Below, in pieces: positions 48,690 to 61,655 of a stretch of 64,000 nucleotides of DNA; within the stretch, counting starts at the first letter, position 1; each line of letters opens with the position of its first letter. This DNA comes from Fratercula arctica (Eukaryota > Chordata > Aves > Charadriiformes > Alcidae): contig CANTUZ010000007.1 in assembly GCA_947846985.1 (NCBI GenBank), positions 28,214,355 through 28,278,354 of the forward strand. Reading direction: 5' to 3'. The notes beneath the pieces are model-generated. The model saw only the letters and a program-made list of their open reading frames with translations. It was not told where the DNA came from and ran no database searches. The position numbers were made by a program, and so were the translations under genes.

Positions 48690-50340
48690 AATTTTAGAGG
48701 GTGAGTTTCAGATACAGAAAAATGGCACAGATGGACAAGGATAAATAATACACAAATAAAAAAGCTACTGAACTAATTCAAACTGGAGGAAAACACACCT
48801 AGTATGTTGTCCGTACGTTTTGACTTTAAAGACCTTTTTTTTTTTTTACTATGTATTTATTTCAATGTTTTATCTGGGGGAGAGTGAGGGTTATAGCTCA
48901 TTACAGTTATTCTGTATTATGCAGTATTTTGTATAAACTAAAATAGAATTTATTTAGTCGTACATACTAGGTTCTTGTTATCATAACAAAAGCTAAATTA
49001 AACCTTTCATGAGCTGAAGGGCAGTGATTCTAAATGAAATTCAGTGTCTGGCTCCATGGAAATTCATCACCAGTTTGTCAAGAGGAATAACCAGCCCAAA
49101 ATTTTTACCAGAAATTCAGAGTGAATCTGCGGATTCTGTAAGAGATCTGTCACTTTCTCTCCTGTCATGCTGAGTTTTCGTGTTCCTCTGCTGCCAGCTT
49201 CAGCTCATACAAAGTGTTGAAGTACCATTAGAAAGGCTGTCTTGACAGTTTGACTAACCTGACCAGATGTGGGTAATATTGGGAATCTCATGCTATACCA
49301 GGACTTAAAAGGTTTTCCACCAAATTTTGAAAAACAAAGGAACTGGAAAATAGTTGAGGTGAGGGTCTGGGAAGGAAACTCCTATTTTGGTGATTATCCA
49401 CATGCTCCTTTCCAGACTTTGGGACTTTGCCAGTTACTCTTTAAATCTGTATTCATGTCCTTTTATAATACTTAACATCTGGTGCTGATACTGACTTTTC
49501 CAATGACTTTGAATATAACAATAACTTTAAAAATCTCATCATTTTTTGAAAGAATATAAATAATTAACCTAAGAATTTATTGGAAATAAACAAGGACACA
49601 AAACACTGAAAAGTTATGAGAACACTGACAGAATAGATATTGAAGAAAAAGAAGGTTAAAAAACCCCCCAGCAAATGAACCGTTACTATCTGTCAGACCA
49701 AGTCAAGATGAAGACACTGAAATTAGAAGAAATATAGCAGGATCTATCTGCCCCATCTTCAAGGAAGTCATCCTGGTCTTGCTGAGTATCTGCCATCCAT
49801 GTTCATCCTCACTGCTAGGGAAAATGTGATAAATGACATCATGACTTATCCACAGAAATGCCACTTAACAAGGTAAACGCAATCAGGAATGCCCAATATC
49901 AGCAGTGCCTGTTTTCCCATATTTTGGTTTTTGATACCTCCAAATAGTCAAAAGGCAGTGGTTTGTCTGTGTCCTGAAAGAAGGATCTGATAGATTTGTT
50001 GCTCACTTGTTTAGGTAGAGATCCACAGTAGGTTTGCTTGTCACTTTTGCTGTGCTGTGGAGTGTAAGTTCTTAAGTGTTTTTCCATATTTTGGAAGCAA
50101 GGGATTCAAGTCACTTTACTGACTAAAAAGTAGCTTTGACATTACTCCGAATTCTGTCCCAGAGCATGTGAATAGAGCTCCCTGAAAGCCTTTGGTTCAG
50201 CTCGCGGTGGTGTAACTCCACTGGACGATGAGCTTTCATTTGTGCAAGACGATGTATGGCATTACGTAGGTCACCAGTTAATGTAACCTGGTGTCATAGG
50301 GAACACAAGCACGTGTTAAGAATCAAAAGCACATCTCTCT

Positions 50341-50363
50341 AAAAAAAAAAAAAAAAAAAAAAA
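50341..50363. repeat. Poly(A) tract
   Basis: A run of about 23 A. No retrogene body is recognisable immediately upstream on the + strand. Confidence 0.9.
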
Positions 50364-52594
50364 GCCATTATTAATTATTTAGAAATTCCATAAATAATTG
50401 ACTCTTGGCTAGGGAAGAAGATGAGGGTTTCATTGCAATAGGTTGTATTTTTTCTTTTGATAGAAGAGCAGTGTATTTTTCTGAAACAGCTTTGCTAATG
50501 TATGTATCATATACAGCCTGTTTGCTTTGAAGAAGTAATAAAGCCAAGCATGTCTTGCTGCACACTTTTGTCACCTGCAGTATTTTACACAATTCTTTCT
50601 GCCTGATAACTAATCCCAAATCCTCTTTGCTGCTTTTTAGACAAGTCATGCTGAGTTTTTTACTTCCATGATAAAAGCAAGCTATTTGAAAACAAATTTA
50701 AGTTGTTTACAGGGGAAAAATATTTTCCGCATTGTATTTTCTGATAAATTTTCACTTGAGAGTCTCAAGTCCTTTAATTTCTTGGTGAATAAAGTTGCAG
50801 ATTTATTTACATTTTTATATAAAAGTATACTTAAAGTTAAATTAAATTACTTAAATTAAAATGTATATATTTGGAAGTAAAAATTTGCCAGTTTATTGAA
50901 CAAGACGGATTTTTTTTTTTTTTAATAACATTGGAATTTTATTATTTATTGTCACATGTGTCCATATGCTGGAATCTTTATCTCCTGGAAATGCCCAGCA
51001 GCAGCAGCTATCCTCTAAGTATAATTTTGGATACTTGTGCAGCACCGACTGTGTGTCTGTGTTTCTCCAAAGTAACACAGCATGCTTGAAAGGAGGCTGC
51101 ACCCATTGTGTTCAGCAGAGTGTTTTGACAGAGAGAGTTCCCACCATGTATAAAACTTTAAATTGTATTTTAAATTAAACTAGGCCTTGTGTTGGTGGCA
51201 AGGAGACCATGTTGCTGAAAAGAGACATCATTTGTGACAAAAGCATTACAGACGCTGAATGTCAGACACTGTAAAACAGTTTCCCTTCTGCTTTAATTAA
51301 GTGAGTGCTTTCTCAAACAGCTGAACCTCAAAGGAAATCGCAGTGATTCCCATTTTTCCACAAGCAGTTGAGCTGCTTTAAACTTTACTTAAAAAAAACC
51401 TAAACTGGGAGTTGTTTTGAGGATCCCAATTTAAAGTATTTTCCTAGGCTGTGATAAGGGAGACAAAATAGTTACCAAGAACAGCAGTACGAATGAATAA
51501 CAACAGTCGAAGGGATTTTAGTTACCATTGCGGCTATATCTGCTACTGAGTCTTTTAAAATACTAATTTAAAGAAGATGAAGGAAATTTACCACTTTTCC
51601 CCCTCCCTCGTTCCATTGCTTTTAACATCTAAATTACCCTTTTCCATTGTGTGCACATGCATTTTTTTAGCTTGACTGATCACCTGGCATCCGAAGATCA
51701 ATGGGAAGTGTTACACAGCCATGTCATTACATATATTTCAACCAGCAGATGCTAGTAAGAAGAGTTCTTCGACCAGTTTTTGAAGCTGTTGTCAAATTGT
51801 GGCTTAAACATCAGAAGAACATTCTGCAAATTTACATAACCTCTACAAAGCTTGAAAAATTAATTTATGGTGAGCATCACTCAGCACTCATTTCCAGGGG
51901 AAAAAAAAAAAAAACCTGAACCCTAACTCTTTGAATGTCCTTTGCAGTTGAGCTCATATTTATAAAATTGCAAAGATAATAACGAAGCAGATTAAAATTA
52001 ACTGCAACTGCATATGTGCAAGTGCTGCTTCGGATGAATACATTACAGAAGGCACAGTGAATTAGAGCCATGCGAAATGTTGCAGCCTAGTGCTGGAGTT
52101 GGGATATAATGGTGTCATCCTTGAGGCTAGAAGCTGAAAAGTAAGATCGCTGCTAAACAGGATACTGCTAATCTCTGCAGATGGGCACACGCTCTATTTG
52201 TGGTTTTATGACGTCAACATCAAGGTCTCATTCTCAGAATTATTTTCTACCTGTTTTGTTTGTTTTTTTTTTTTTCTTCCTCCATCTCCTCTGTTTTCAG
52301 TATGTCTCAGTTCGGTGCAAAAAAAAGAAATATCTAATTTGTAAACTTCAAAGTTTAGTGTTAAATTCAAAGTGGTGATGGATGGGAGAGCCTGTTCTGA
52401 TCTAGATTAGTACTTGTGTTTTCAGTGTTTTTTAAAAGCCTGGAAAGAAGTATGAGTCAGGTTTGGGTTTTTTTCATGGTGAAAAAGATTTCATAAGCTC
52501 TGAACCGAAGTGGTGAAATCCTCGACATGTCTCCTGAGCCTGCCAGATATTTCTTCCATTTTGAATCTGAACCTCAGAAGAATTGGTCTTTAGA

Positions 52595-52735
52595 TTTGTA
52601 AGTTTTAAGGCTAGAAAAGGTTAGATCATGTAGTCTGACCTCCTAAATAGCACAGCTATTTATTTAGATACTCCACAAGTCCAATAAATTGTGCATGATT
52701 TAAGCTTGTGTTTCAAAAAGATACCTATACCAGGT
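52595..52735 (-). mobile_element. Very old CR1-like LINE relic
   Basis: taagttttaaggctagaaaa, gatcatgtagtctgacctcc, tagcacagc and ccaataaattgtg follow the order of an old CR1 3' end of the type common in turtles (TTTAAGGCCAGAAGGGACC...TAGTCTGACCTCC). Orientation is minus. It is heavily diverged, so it predates the avian CR1 copies in this window. Identified from memory of the family. Confidence 0.6.
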
Positions 52736-55700
52736 TCGGAAGATGCGCAGGTCAGTTTTGTGTCTTAGATACCAACCCAGAGGAACAGATCTCTTCGTGT
52801 GTCTGGATTCTCTATCTTCCTTCTTTTCTCCCTGAAAATGTGAAGGACTTCAGTTTGTAAATTCTATATTTGCTTCTTTCCCCCAAACACAGGAGGACAA
52901 GAAAATTAGAATTTCTTTCCAGTGCAGTAGAAGAAACATTTTGATGTATTCCAATGCTAAAATGTCAGGGATAAAAGGGCTTGCTTTGTTTTTAATCCAG
53001 GAGAGAGAGAGTTAGAAAACTTAATATTAGCAGAACTGCTTTCCTGCATTTTTAAGCACTTCAATAAATGTGTTCTTGATTGGATGTAAACTTTTCCCTG
53101 TAGTGTTTGCAACCCCAGAGAATATTAAAGTAAAAAATCACTTTAAAAAGTTAGAGGACTGTAAATGATTTTACATATATTCCAGTCTTTAGGGTCCTCA
53201 TTTTTCTGATTCATATTAATTTTATTCCATATTTATAGCTGAAGTGAGAAGAGAATCAAATTGAAGAGGTCCATAACTGTGTATAAATAATTACTGTTTA
53301 TGAATATTACTACACAAATTATAAAGAGGATGGCAAATCAAGAGAGAAGAAGTGAAAAACTCTCCTGAAAGATATCTAGGTATTTAGCTCACAGCATTGT
53401 ATCAGAAGGGCTTAGAAGTATAGGAAGTTTTTGTATTTTCTAGTTGTCTATTTGTGTGCTATTAGCAATTGGGCCTTTAGGAGGAAATTCTCCTGTCTAA
53501 TCTCAAGCATTTAACTGTGGAGCTTGTGTGAACAAGGCAGTCTCCACTGGCCCACGTAAAATCATGAGGATAACCAGGCACCTTTAGCTTAGCTGGACGT
53601 CCAGCGGAGGCTGATTTGGCTGCTGGAGCTGGCAGCCCTCTTCCCCTGGAGAAGCCCAGCAGCATCAGGGCTCTTGGCATAAGTAGGTGGTGTGAAGCCC
53701 TCTCTAGTTCATTTGTCATCAGCAGGAGACCTAAAAGGAAATTCCTTGCTGGACCTTGGTCTGCTGGGTAACTTGGAGTTTCTTCCTATTTGCTTTAGAG
53801 AGCCTGGCAGTATGTGGGTACCCGATATCGGAGCTGAGGGAGAGATGGCTGTGATTTTGGCAAGTGCTGTGGCCCTTCATCTTAAAGCATACGTTTACAT
53901 GGCACATTACATATTCCTCACAGCGATACCTGAGGCGGTGCAGAGTGGCACAGGTACACATAGGCACAGCTACATACATATGCATATATATGCTCACCTG
54001 GGGTAATTAATTCTGCTGAGAACCAGCATGTATTGGCCTGGGCAGTACCAGGCAGGTGTGGGTAGCACCTACAGCATTCAAGCTCATTAGTGCAAAGACA
54101 CTTTGGGTATCACTCTCAGCTTTGCATTTGTGCCACGCACTTACTATGTGTTTGCCGAATTTATCCTTAATTAATGCAGTGGGAAATCTTACTTCAGTCT
54201 TACAGGTAAAGATGCGGGTAAGCTGAGGGAAAAGTAAAGGAGTTTTGTGCATTGTGGCCCTTCTCTAAAGCAGTGTATGAATTTGTACAGGTTTTCACCC
54301 AAAATATTCATCTATAATGGTTACTTGTTTGGGAGATTTTCTGTGATGAAAGGACTCTTTAAAGGATTTCCAGTAGTCAGGGATAATGTTTGATTTTTTT
54401 CACTTGAAAAGACTCCAAACCATATTTATTTATATTTACATTAAACTCGGAATACCGAATGCTATCTCAAATACTTTTGTCTTTCAAGAAAGTCTTCTGT
54501 TCCCATCCTGATTCAACTCGGTCTTGCTGTATTTGCAAACTCCCATGAGATCAGGCACAAAATAAAACGGACTGCTGCACTGTGCCTTAATTTCTCTGAG
54601 CAGAGCACAGCCCACTGAGCCAAGAGGCCAGAAACAGAAGACTCTCACATATCTCTCAGTAATAGATTGTTTCTTCTCTTGTCTATTGGGATTTTTATGG
54701 AAGTACTAAAGGCAAAGTACTATGGCCCTGTCTGTATACCTAGCCCCTGAATGCTGGACCAGCTACTTAGACTATCCAGGAACCACATGGGAGACAGGCT
54801 GCTGGCAATGGAGGAGAGGAGAGGTAGGAATGAGGGTTTTTTTTCTCTGCCCTCTATATTTAACACCATTTCCAAGTCCACATATATGCTGAAAGAAATA
54901 GGGTATATCATATAGTAGGTTGGTATAGGAAGGCTTGTACCTCTAAGTTTCTCAACCCACACGTGTGATCACATGGCACTGTAAAATGGCTGGCTTGCCC
55001 ACATGGAGACAATATTCCTCAAATATTAACAAGTCTAAAATGTATTTAATAAAGCAAAGACCAGTAAAGTTTAAAAATGGATGTATAAATATTTATGAAA
55101 TTACAACACAAATAAATATTACAAAAGCTCATCTGATTAAGAGAAGAGCTGTGACAATTCTTGTGAATTTTTAATATTAAAAATAAACATTACATTAATG
55201 AGTCTTCATTATATCATTAAACATTTTACTTTGTTTTCTGCAGAGAATTTTGTTTTTACTTGACATACTTTTTTAAGTGTCTAATGGGCTCTTATGACAT
55301 TTGTAAATGAGGCAAAGCATAAGGAATATAAGAGTTAATTCTTTATATTCATCACTAATTCAGGCTAATTTATCATAGGGGAAATAATAGGGAAGTAATC
55401 TTTTCCTTTTTTTAATTTACATATAAATAGGTCTAAATCACAAAATTGGGATACAGATTTTTAAATACTCCAGAGTCCAAACTGACTTAATGTGGGGTTT
55501 TACTTTAATTTATTGTAGCATAGCAGGAACCTCGATTTTTTCTTTAAAAAAAATTTCCAAACAGTTCAGAGATGCTAGAAGTTGGAGATTGCTCTGATGT
55601 ATTTCCAGTGGCTTGTATGGAATATCATCTACTTCAACCCATTTCTTTTGTGCCTTAAGGACTAAAGTTCTATGTATCGTAATCTGGTTTTGTCCCAGTG

Positions 55701-58425
55701 CATTTTTCCTGTAGCATTTATGTTAGACTGTAATCCAGGGGTTCCTTCCCTCAGTGAGGAGAATAAGCAGCTCCGGTGCACAATGGGAACTGGGAGCCCG
55801 ACATTTCTTCGTTCCTGACTAGGTTGTCTGACTGGCTTCAGGTGGGATGAATTTTAAGGTCGATTTAGGTAGGATCAGTAAGCGTGAAGAAAAGGTTTAC
55901 TCTTTAGAGTGTCTGCTCTCCAACACTCTCACCTGACATTGCATTTGCACTTTTCCTGCACTGGGTACAGTGTATTACAGTGATACTAGAGCTAGATTTG
56001 CACTTAATATGTTTGTTTGCAGATGTAGTGGAGATCTGATTTTTAGCTCTACAACAGTAATGTAAGCAGTAATGTGATGAACTCAGGAGTGACTGTGATC
56101 GTGTATTTATATAGCGTGTCTAGCGCAAATGGAATTCGGCATGCTTTTGGCTTCACTAGCCCAGCTGCAAGGGAATGAGAAGCTCCTGATCCTGCCTTGC
56201 ACAGTGATATGGGCTGTTCGCTCCTCAACAAACTGTACCAAATGAATGCTGGATAGGCAGGGTGATCCTTCCCTTGTTAAAATCGATCTTTTGCCATCTC
56301 CTGTCCATGTGGGTTAGGGAAAAAGGGCATCTTTCACAAGCAAGACTTGTGAAACATAACACAAATAGTGCATTTCAAATGTCTTTCTCTTGCACTTCTG
56401 TCCCACACAGTTGCTATTCAGCTATTACGTTCAGCGGCAGACCTCCACATCCAATCTTCTTGATCCCCCAAGAAACCCGCCTGGGGGCTGCTGGCCTTTG
56501 TGTTCATGGAAGGAATGTGATTCAAGGTAGCAGTATCCTCCATTTAATATTGTGGAGCTCATATTGCACATAGTGTTCCTGTGCATGATATTCATCCAAA
56601 GTGTTATTAAGAAGAGGGTGGGCAGCCCAGTGCAGGTGGTATTGTCTTCTTAAAAGCACAATCTGATCCAAGACAATTTCTTTAACATTTTGTTTAGGGT
56701 ATTACCTGTCTCTTTGTCATTTCCCCAGGCCGTGCCTTCTGTGTGGGAATTTACACTACAGTGCTTCCAGTACTGTGGTTCCATCAATGCACCCTCCAGT
56801 AATTTACTGGATTAAGCAATATCTTCGAAAACCTAGTCTTGCCCCAGTGCACAGGATCCGTGTTAGTGGTTTGCACTGTGCATTCACAGCGATGTTGTTA
56901 GACGGGATCATGTTTCTTTAATGGACAAAGGGCATCGGTTTTGTGAATTTGTCTCAAATCTAATACTGCGTTAAGGCCTCTTCCGCCATTACATTTATGC
57001 ACCCAACTAAGCAAAGCAAATACTGATGCTTTCTGTGCATGGAATAACAAACGCGTTTCCTCACAAACATTTGAATTTCTGTCAAACATTTTAGCACATT
57101 TACTTTTTGCTTTGCCCTCCCTCTTTGTGCATTTTTTAAGCAAATTAACTCAGAAGAAAAAAGTAGTTTACAGATCAAAAGGAAATGTTGAATTATACAC
57201 TTTCTTATTCTCTCTCTCCCAAGACTGGTAAATGCCTCTTCTCAAATAGAAACTTGAATGCTGCCACATTTTTCACACTTCTCCACTGATCCAGTTCCAA
57301 TGTGATTATCTTACACTGCTCATGCAGGAATGCAATTTTAGAAGAAAGGCAAGGACTAGAAATCTCCCTCCTCCACAGAAAAGCCTCTTTAGGAAGCTGG
57401 CTGACCAGCCCTACCAGTAGGTTCATATTGGTTATAGTTTCACCTACCTTTTCTTTACTATTCCCAGTTTTTGGAAACATCAGGGACCTCTGCTGATTAT
57501 TGATCTTTTTTCTGATGTCTCAAGAATTCCGGCTGGAGCTGACCGCTGTGTGCATTGGAACAAACTGAAGTTGTGACAAAAGAGGAGAAATCCCCCCGAC
57601 CCTTGCTTTGCTTTCAGATCAATTTCTGTAGGGTTTCCAATAAAACAAACCAAACAAAAAACTTTATCAGGCTATTGAGTTACAGAGTTATTAGATACTC
57701 TAGATTTCTCCTTCATTTATGTTCTTTTTATAAAAATCTTTCTGTATAGTATCGTGGTGTGTGATAAAGACCTGATAAAATAGAACGTAGGAGCCCTGCT
57801 GTGCTTTTATTTTCTTTCTCGAGCTTTTCCTAACCTGACCTCATCCTCTGTCTGGCCTAGCTGTTCAGAAACTTTTGGGCCCCCAGGTAGGTATTGTACA
57901 GAGATGGGCTAAATCCTACAGTTCAGGCTAAACATCTAACAGCACTGGGCTAGGAATTGGGGGAGGGAAGAGGGACAAGTGAGATGAAGACTCATATTTG
58001 CCTTCCTTCTACATCATAATTTTTTAATTTCCAAATCTTCCTGTGTAATGAGAAGCGAGTCACCCTGTTTTGAACAGTATTGGGGGAGATAAGGTGGTTT
58101 CTAGCATCCAGATCATCTTAGCTCTTTACCTTTTCCTGGTCGTGCTCTTTCTCTGACTTTGAGGAGAATGTTTGGCTTTTTAGGACAATGACACTACTAC
58201 ATGGAAAATGAGGCTAGTACAAGGCATGCTGATGTTTATGAAGCTTTTTAAGAGCCTCCTAAGAAAGGACAATATGTTATTTTGTCTAAGCATCATGGAA
58301 CAAGGTTTCCTGATTTGTTATTGCTCCAAAACATAACCATGACCCTAAAGAAGCTATTAGGTTTTGCATAATTTACATCTCAAATAATGTCAGTGCCGGA
58401 GCCCCAGCAGCTCCTATCAAAATGA

Positions 58426-58455
58426 AATAAAAAGAAAAAAAGAAAAAGAAAAAGT
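58426..58455. repeat. A-rich (AAAAG)n-like run
   Basis: AAAAAGAAAAAAAGAAAAAGAAAAAG-type simple sequence; a pure A run follows at 58692-58709. Confidence 0.8.
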
Positions 58456-60959
58456 AATGTTAAACATTTTATTTGGAAAGAAATCAGAGGTCAGAAGAGG
58501 GCAAGGACTGAATACATTCACAGATTCTGTTATGCTGGCCTTAATGTAACTTCTGAAGCATATTTGAAATAATTGGGTCTGCTGGAAACCTTCCAAAATA
58601 TTTCAAGGGGCCAACAGAAGAATTGGCTATGCTGTATCTAAACTTTAGTTACAGAGTCTTAATTCTTAATTCTTAGATGTATAAAAGTCTTCAAAAAAAA
58701 AAAAAAAAAGGAAAAGATTTTCTTAGAACTCTTCACTTGGTCTTATTAAAATAGCACTTCTCTGTAGAGATGAGTTAATCATGATTGCCAGACTAAAGAT
58801 TCTGTTAAACATAAAAGCTGTCACAGCCCTTGTAGTGAACTGCAGCTTAGAGAGAAAAAAGACTGAGATGACGCTGTTAGAGAAAAGGTTGTTCAAATTG
58901 TACAGACACCCATCATAATTCGTGCTAATGATAAATAAACATGCAGCAGAATAAGAAAAAAAGATTTGCAAAAGGCAAAAGGGTTCCTAACATGCTGTTC
59001 TCTCAGTCCAAATGTGCTCAAAGAGGGAATCTGTGCCTTATCTAGAGGAATGCCAGAGATGTTAAAAGGTAGAAAAAAACAGATTTATTGCAGTTAGCTG
59101 AGCTGGTATCATGATTACTCTGTCTTATCTTTGAGCAGCTCTCTTCTACAGCAATGTCTTCTTCAAGACCAAATGCCACCAAAAAGCATTGCTTCTGGGG
59201 TGAGATCAGGCTGCCGATTGTTCAGTTCTACAAAGTACAACAGCATGAAAACAGAAGTGACTTGACATCTAATTTACTCACCCGAATAGCCACGCATTAA
59301 CTGGTTGGCAATTTCCCTTAGGCAACAGCAGCTGGCTTGCTAGCTGTAGACTTTCTGGTTTTGCTCTCTTCATCCTTCTGAAATCAGTCAGACTTACCTG
59401 GAGTTGTCTGTAGCAGGAGACTGCCCTAGTCATGGTAGATGATGCTTTATGAGTTATCTTTTAATGGGCAGACAGTAAATCATTACTTTACTAGGACTTC
59501 TCAATAGCTCCAAGAATTCATAGTAACCTTGATGCTTCTTCAGAAATCTTCTTGTCTAAGCCAAGGAGTCTGGAGAGACATTATGTTGAGAACAGTCTTT
59601 GACTGACTGGTCTGGCTTTGTCAAATATTATGGAAAGTGTTATCATGAAGAGGCATTGCTATGAGCCAAGTGGAGCTACGTTTTATGTTGTACAGAAGGT
59701 AAGATATATTGGAACACATCTGAGGGCTGATCAGCAAGAACAGTCATTTTACAGTGTTAGTATTTCGAGTTAATTTTATATTCAGGCTTGAGAAGTGCTG
59801 CACTTCTTGCAAAAGGAATTGTGTAAGAGCAGTTTTAAAAATTACAAAAGAAAGGTGAAAAAGGCAAATTGCACTAATCCAAGTTTGAAGAGCCCTCCTT
59901 GTGATCTTTAGGGGTTGAATCTCAAAGGAAAGATCAGTTTGTGACTGAAATCTGAAACGGGTTTTCTCGAGTGTGTACTCAAAGATGCAGAATGAACCCC
60001 TCGGGAAAGCAGTGAGAATGTGCCAAGCAAGGGGACTTGCTCCACATGGACTGGAGTTTCTGGAGAACATACAATGCTTTGGGTGCTAAAACAGGGTGAG
60101 CATGACGGTGAATTCAAAACAGTGCGACAAAGGAGAGCTGAGGCAACTACCTCTGACAAGTGCGCTAAGCCTCCAGGAACTGGCACAGATTACCCTGCTA
60201 TAAGAAGGTGCCACAGGAGACTGTCTATCAAAAGTTATGCTGGCAGAACTGAGGTGTCGGGTAGTCTGTGTGAAGACATGAGGAAAAAGTAGCTACAATT
60301 TGTGGAAAAGGCCACTTGCCATCGTTTAGTAAACAGCAAGTGTAAAAATTAGGATGAATAGGCAAGATGTTTTCTTTTGCTGCTCACCGCGTATGCGTTT
60401 TCCAAGAAGCTAAACCCACCATCACTTACACTCTTGCAGGATTTGGGTCACTTTTGTAAATCACCTTTTATCCACCCTAAGAAAATGAGTGTTCGTGGCA
60501 GTGCTTTGACTTCTATTAACGTTGTCACGCTGTATTTGTGCAGTGCCATTGTTGTACACCCTGCTTTGCCTTGAAGGGTGGGACAGGACAGTACTTTGGC
60601 AGAGGTCGAGGACATTTAAAGAAGAGAAGAAGGATTGCTGTAAAGTCTTGACTTAATGTGTGTATCTAGTGGATGGAAGCAGAGAACTTTTCTCACCTCA
60701 AGGCATGAGCACAACTGTGCTGCAATTCACAATTGCCAGTTATTAAAAGAGGAAGAAAATAATCAAAAGCAGGTTGCTATAGTTAAGGAAAAAGTTTTCT
60801 TCGTGTCTCTACGGTCTTTCAAGATATACTGTATTCCCCTCCCACTACTGGGCCGCCAAAGGCTTCGGACCCACTGCGATAATTACCACTTCTCTGATTG
60901 CCTTCGCTAAATGCTACACTTCTATCATTTTAACAAAGGGAGATGGAGGAGTATGGCAA

Positions 60960-61004
60960 AATGTATGTGTGCGTGCATGTGCGCGTCCTCATGTGTATGT
61001 GTGT
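60960..61004. repeat. Degenerate TG/TGCG-rich microsatellite
   Basis: Alternating purine-pyrimidine words (gtatgtgtgcgtgcatgtgc, then gcg and atgtgtatgtgtgtgg). Such sequence can adopt Z-form DNA. Confidence 0.7.
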
Positions 61005-61093
61005 GGAGAGGGATTTATTAGATATTGCTGTCACATCCCTAATGTGACATATCAGACCTGCACCTGCTGGATGCCTTCAACTCCCACAACTTG

Positions 61094-61169
61094 TTTTTTC
61101 AGAGGTGGTGACTCCCTGCGGGTCTGATTGATTTCAGTGGAATTGTGGTTGCTCAGCACCTTTGTAAAA
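61094..61169. repeat. Ancient palindromic element relic
   Basis: The left part (ttttttcagaggtggtgact) mirrors the right part (ggttgctcagcacctttgta) around tgattgatttcagtgg. This resembles the old amniote 'TTTCAGAGGTGCTGAGCACC' inverted element known to me from turtles and birds. A second gtgctcagcacc copy at about 61195-61208 may be part of the same or another insertion. Confidence 0.55.
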
Positions 61170-61394
61170 GCTGTCCCCTGATGTCCTCAGTGAAGGTGCT
61201 CAGCACCTTGCCACATCAGGCTTCTCCCAGCACATTTTCTGTCCCCCATCATGGCAAAGGAACTCCAAAGCTGCCAACAGCCTTTTCAGTGTTTTTATCA
61301 ATCCCACACCACCCAATGAAACGTACTTATTCCTGAATAGCTTGCAACTGGCGATGAATAATAGTTTTGATAAAAAGTTCAGGAATATCACATA

Positions 61395-61655
61395 TCTCCT
61401 TTCCTTTTCCCATCATTCAGATACTCCATATAGTAATTCTCTTCCTTACTGTATCTCTCAAATGCCTTCCATCCCTTGATGCTGAGTGCTCTTTATAGTA
61501 TTATGTCAGTGATCCCCTTACACTGCATATCTGTTCCTCGTCCTGCCTCTCAAATACTACTTATAATACTACATGTCCCTTCCCTGTAATCTCTCGGAGA
61601 TACTGATAATGCTTCCTTTCCTTGTCATACCTTTCAGATGCTCCATATATTATAA
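61395..61655. repeat. Degenerate minisatellite, unit about 37-44 bp
   Basis: Repeats of the pattern 'ttccttgtcatacctttcag' plus 'atgctccatatattata'. Recognisable copies start near 61399, 61441, 61532, 61576 and 61613, all pyrimidine-rich and clearly diverged. Confidence 0.65.

Larger units (their letters stand above)
44222..52590. other. Non-coding stretch, no confirmed gene
   Basis: AT-rich unique DNA. It contains one weak exon-like block (46664-46752, -), A-rich runs at 46984-47010 and 50341-50363, a T run at 46203-46219, a hairpin with two E-boxes at 48665-48689 and a possibly constrained stretch at about 48340-48600. A 92-codon minus frame at 50371-50649 has no CpG and no good splice or start context. 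Confidence 0.55.
52740..61090. other. Non-coding stretch, no confirmed gene
   Basis: AT-rich unique DNA with A-rich runs (58426-58455, 58692-58709) and a TG-rich stretch (60960-61004). Weak minus-strand exon-like blocks occur at 56706-56738 and 59282-59343. A 91-codon minus frame (57205-57480) has a protein-like look but no CpG and no recognised family. Confidence 0.55.

Noticed and set aside
50341..50363. Poly(A) run as tail of a processed retrogene
   Set aside because: No retrogene body recognised upstream on the + strand.
50371..50649. 92-codon minus frame
   Set aside because: No CpG, no convincing acceptor or donor; stop-poor by chance.
53997..54252. Minus frame of 81 codons near a CAG|GTGAGC donor
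   Set aside because: The long frame stops before the donor; the short alternative exon is no better than chance.
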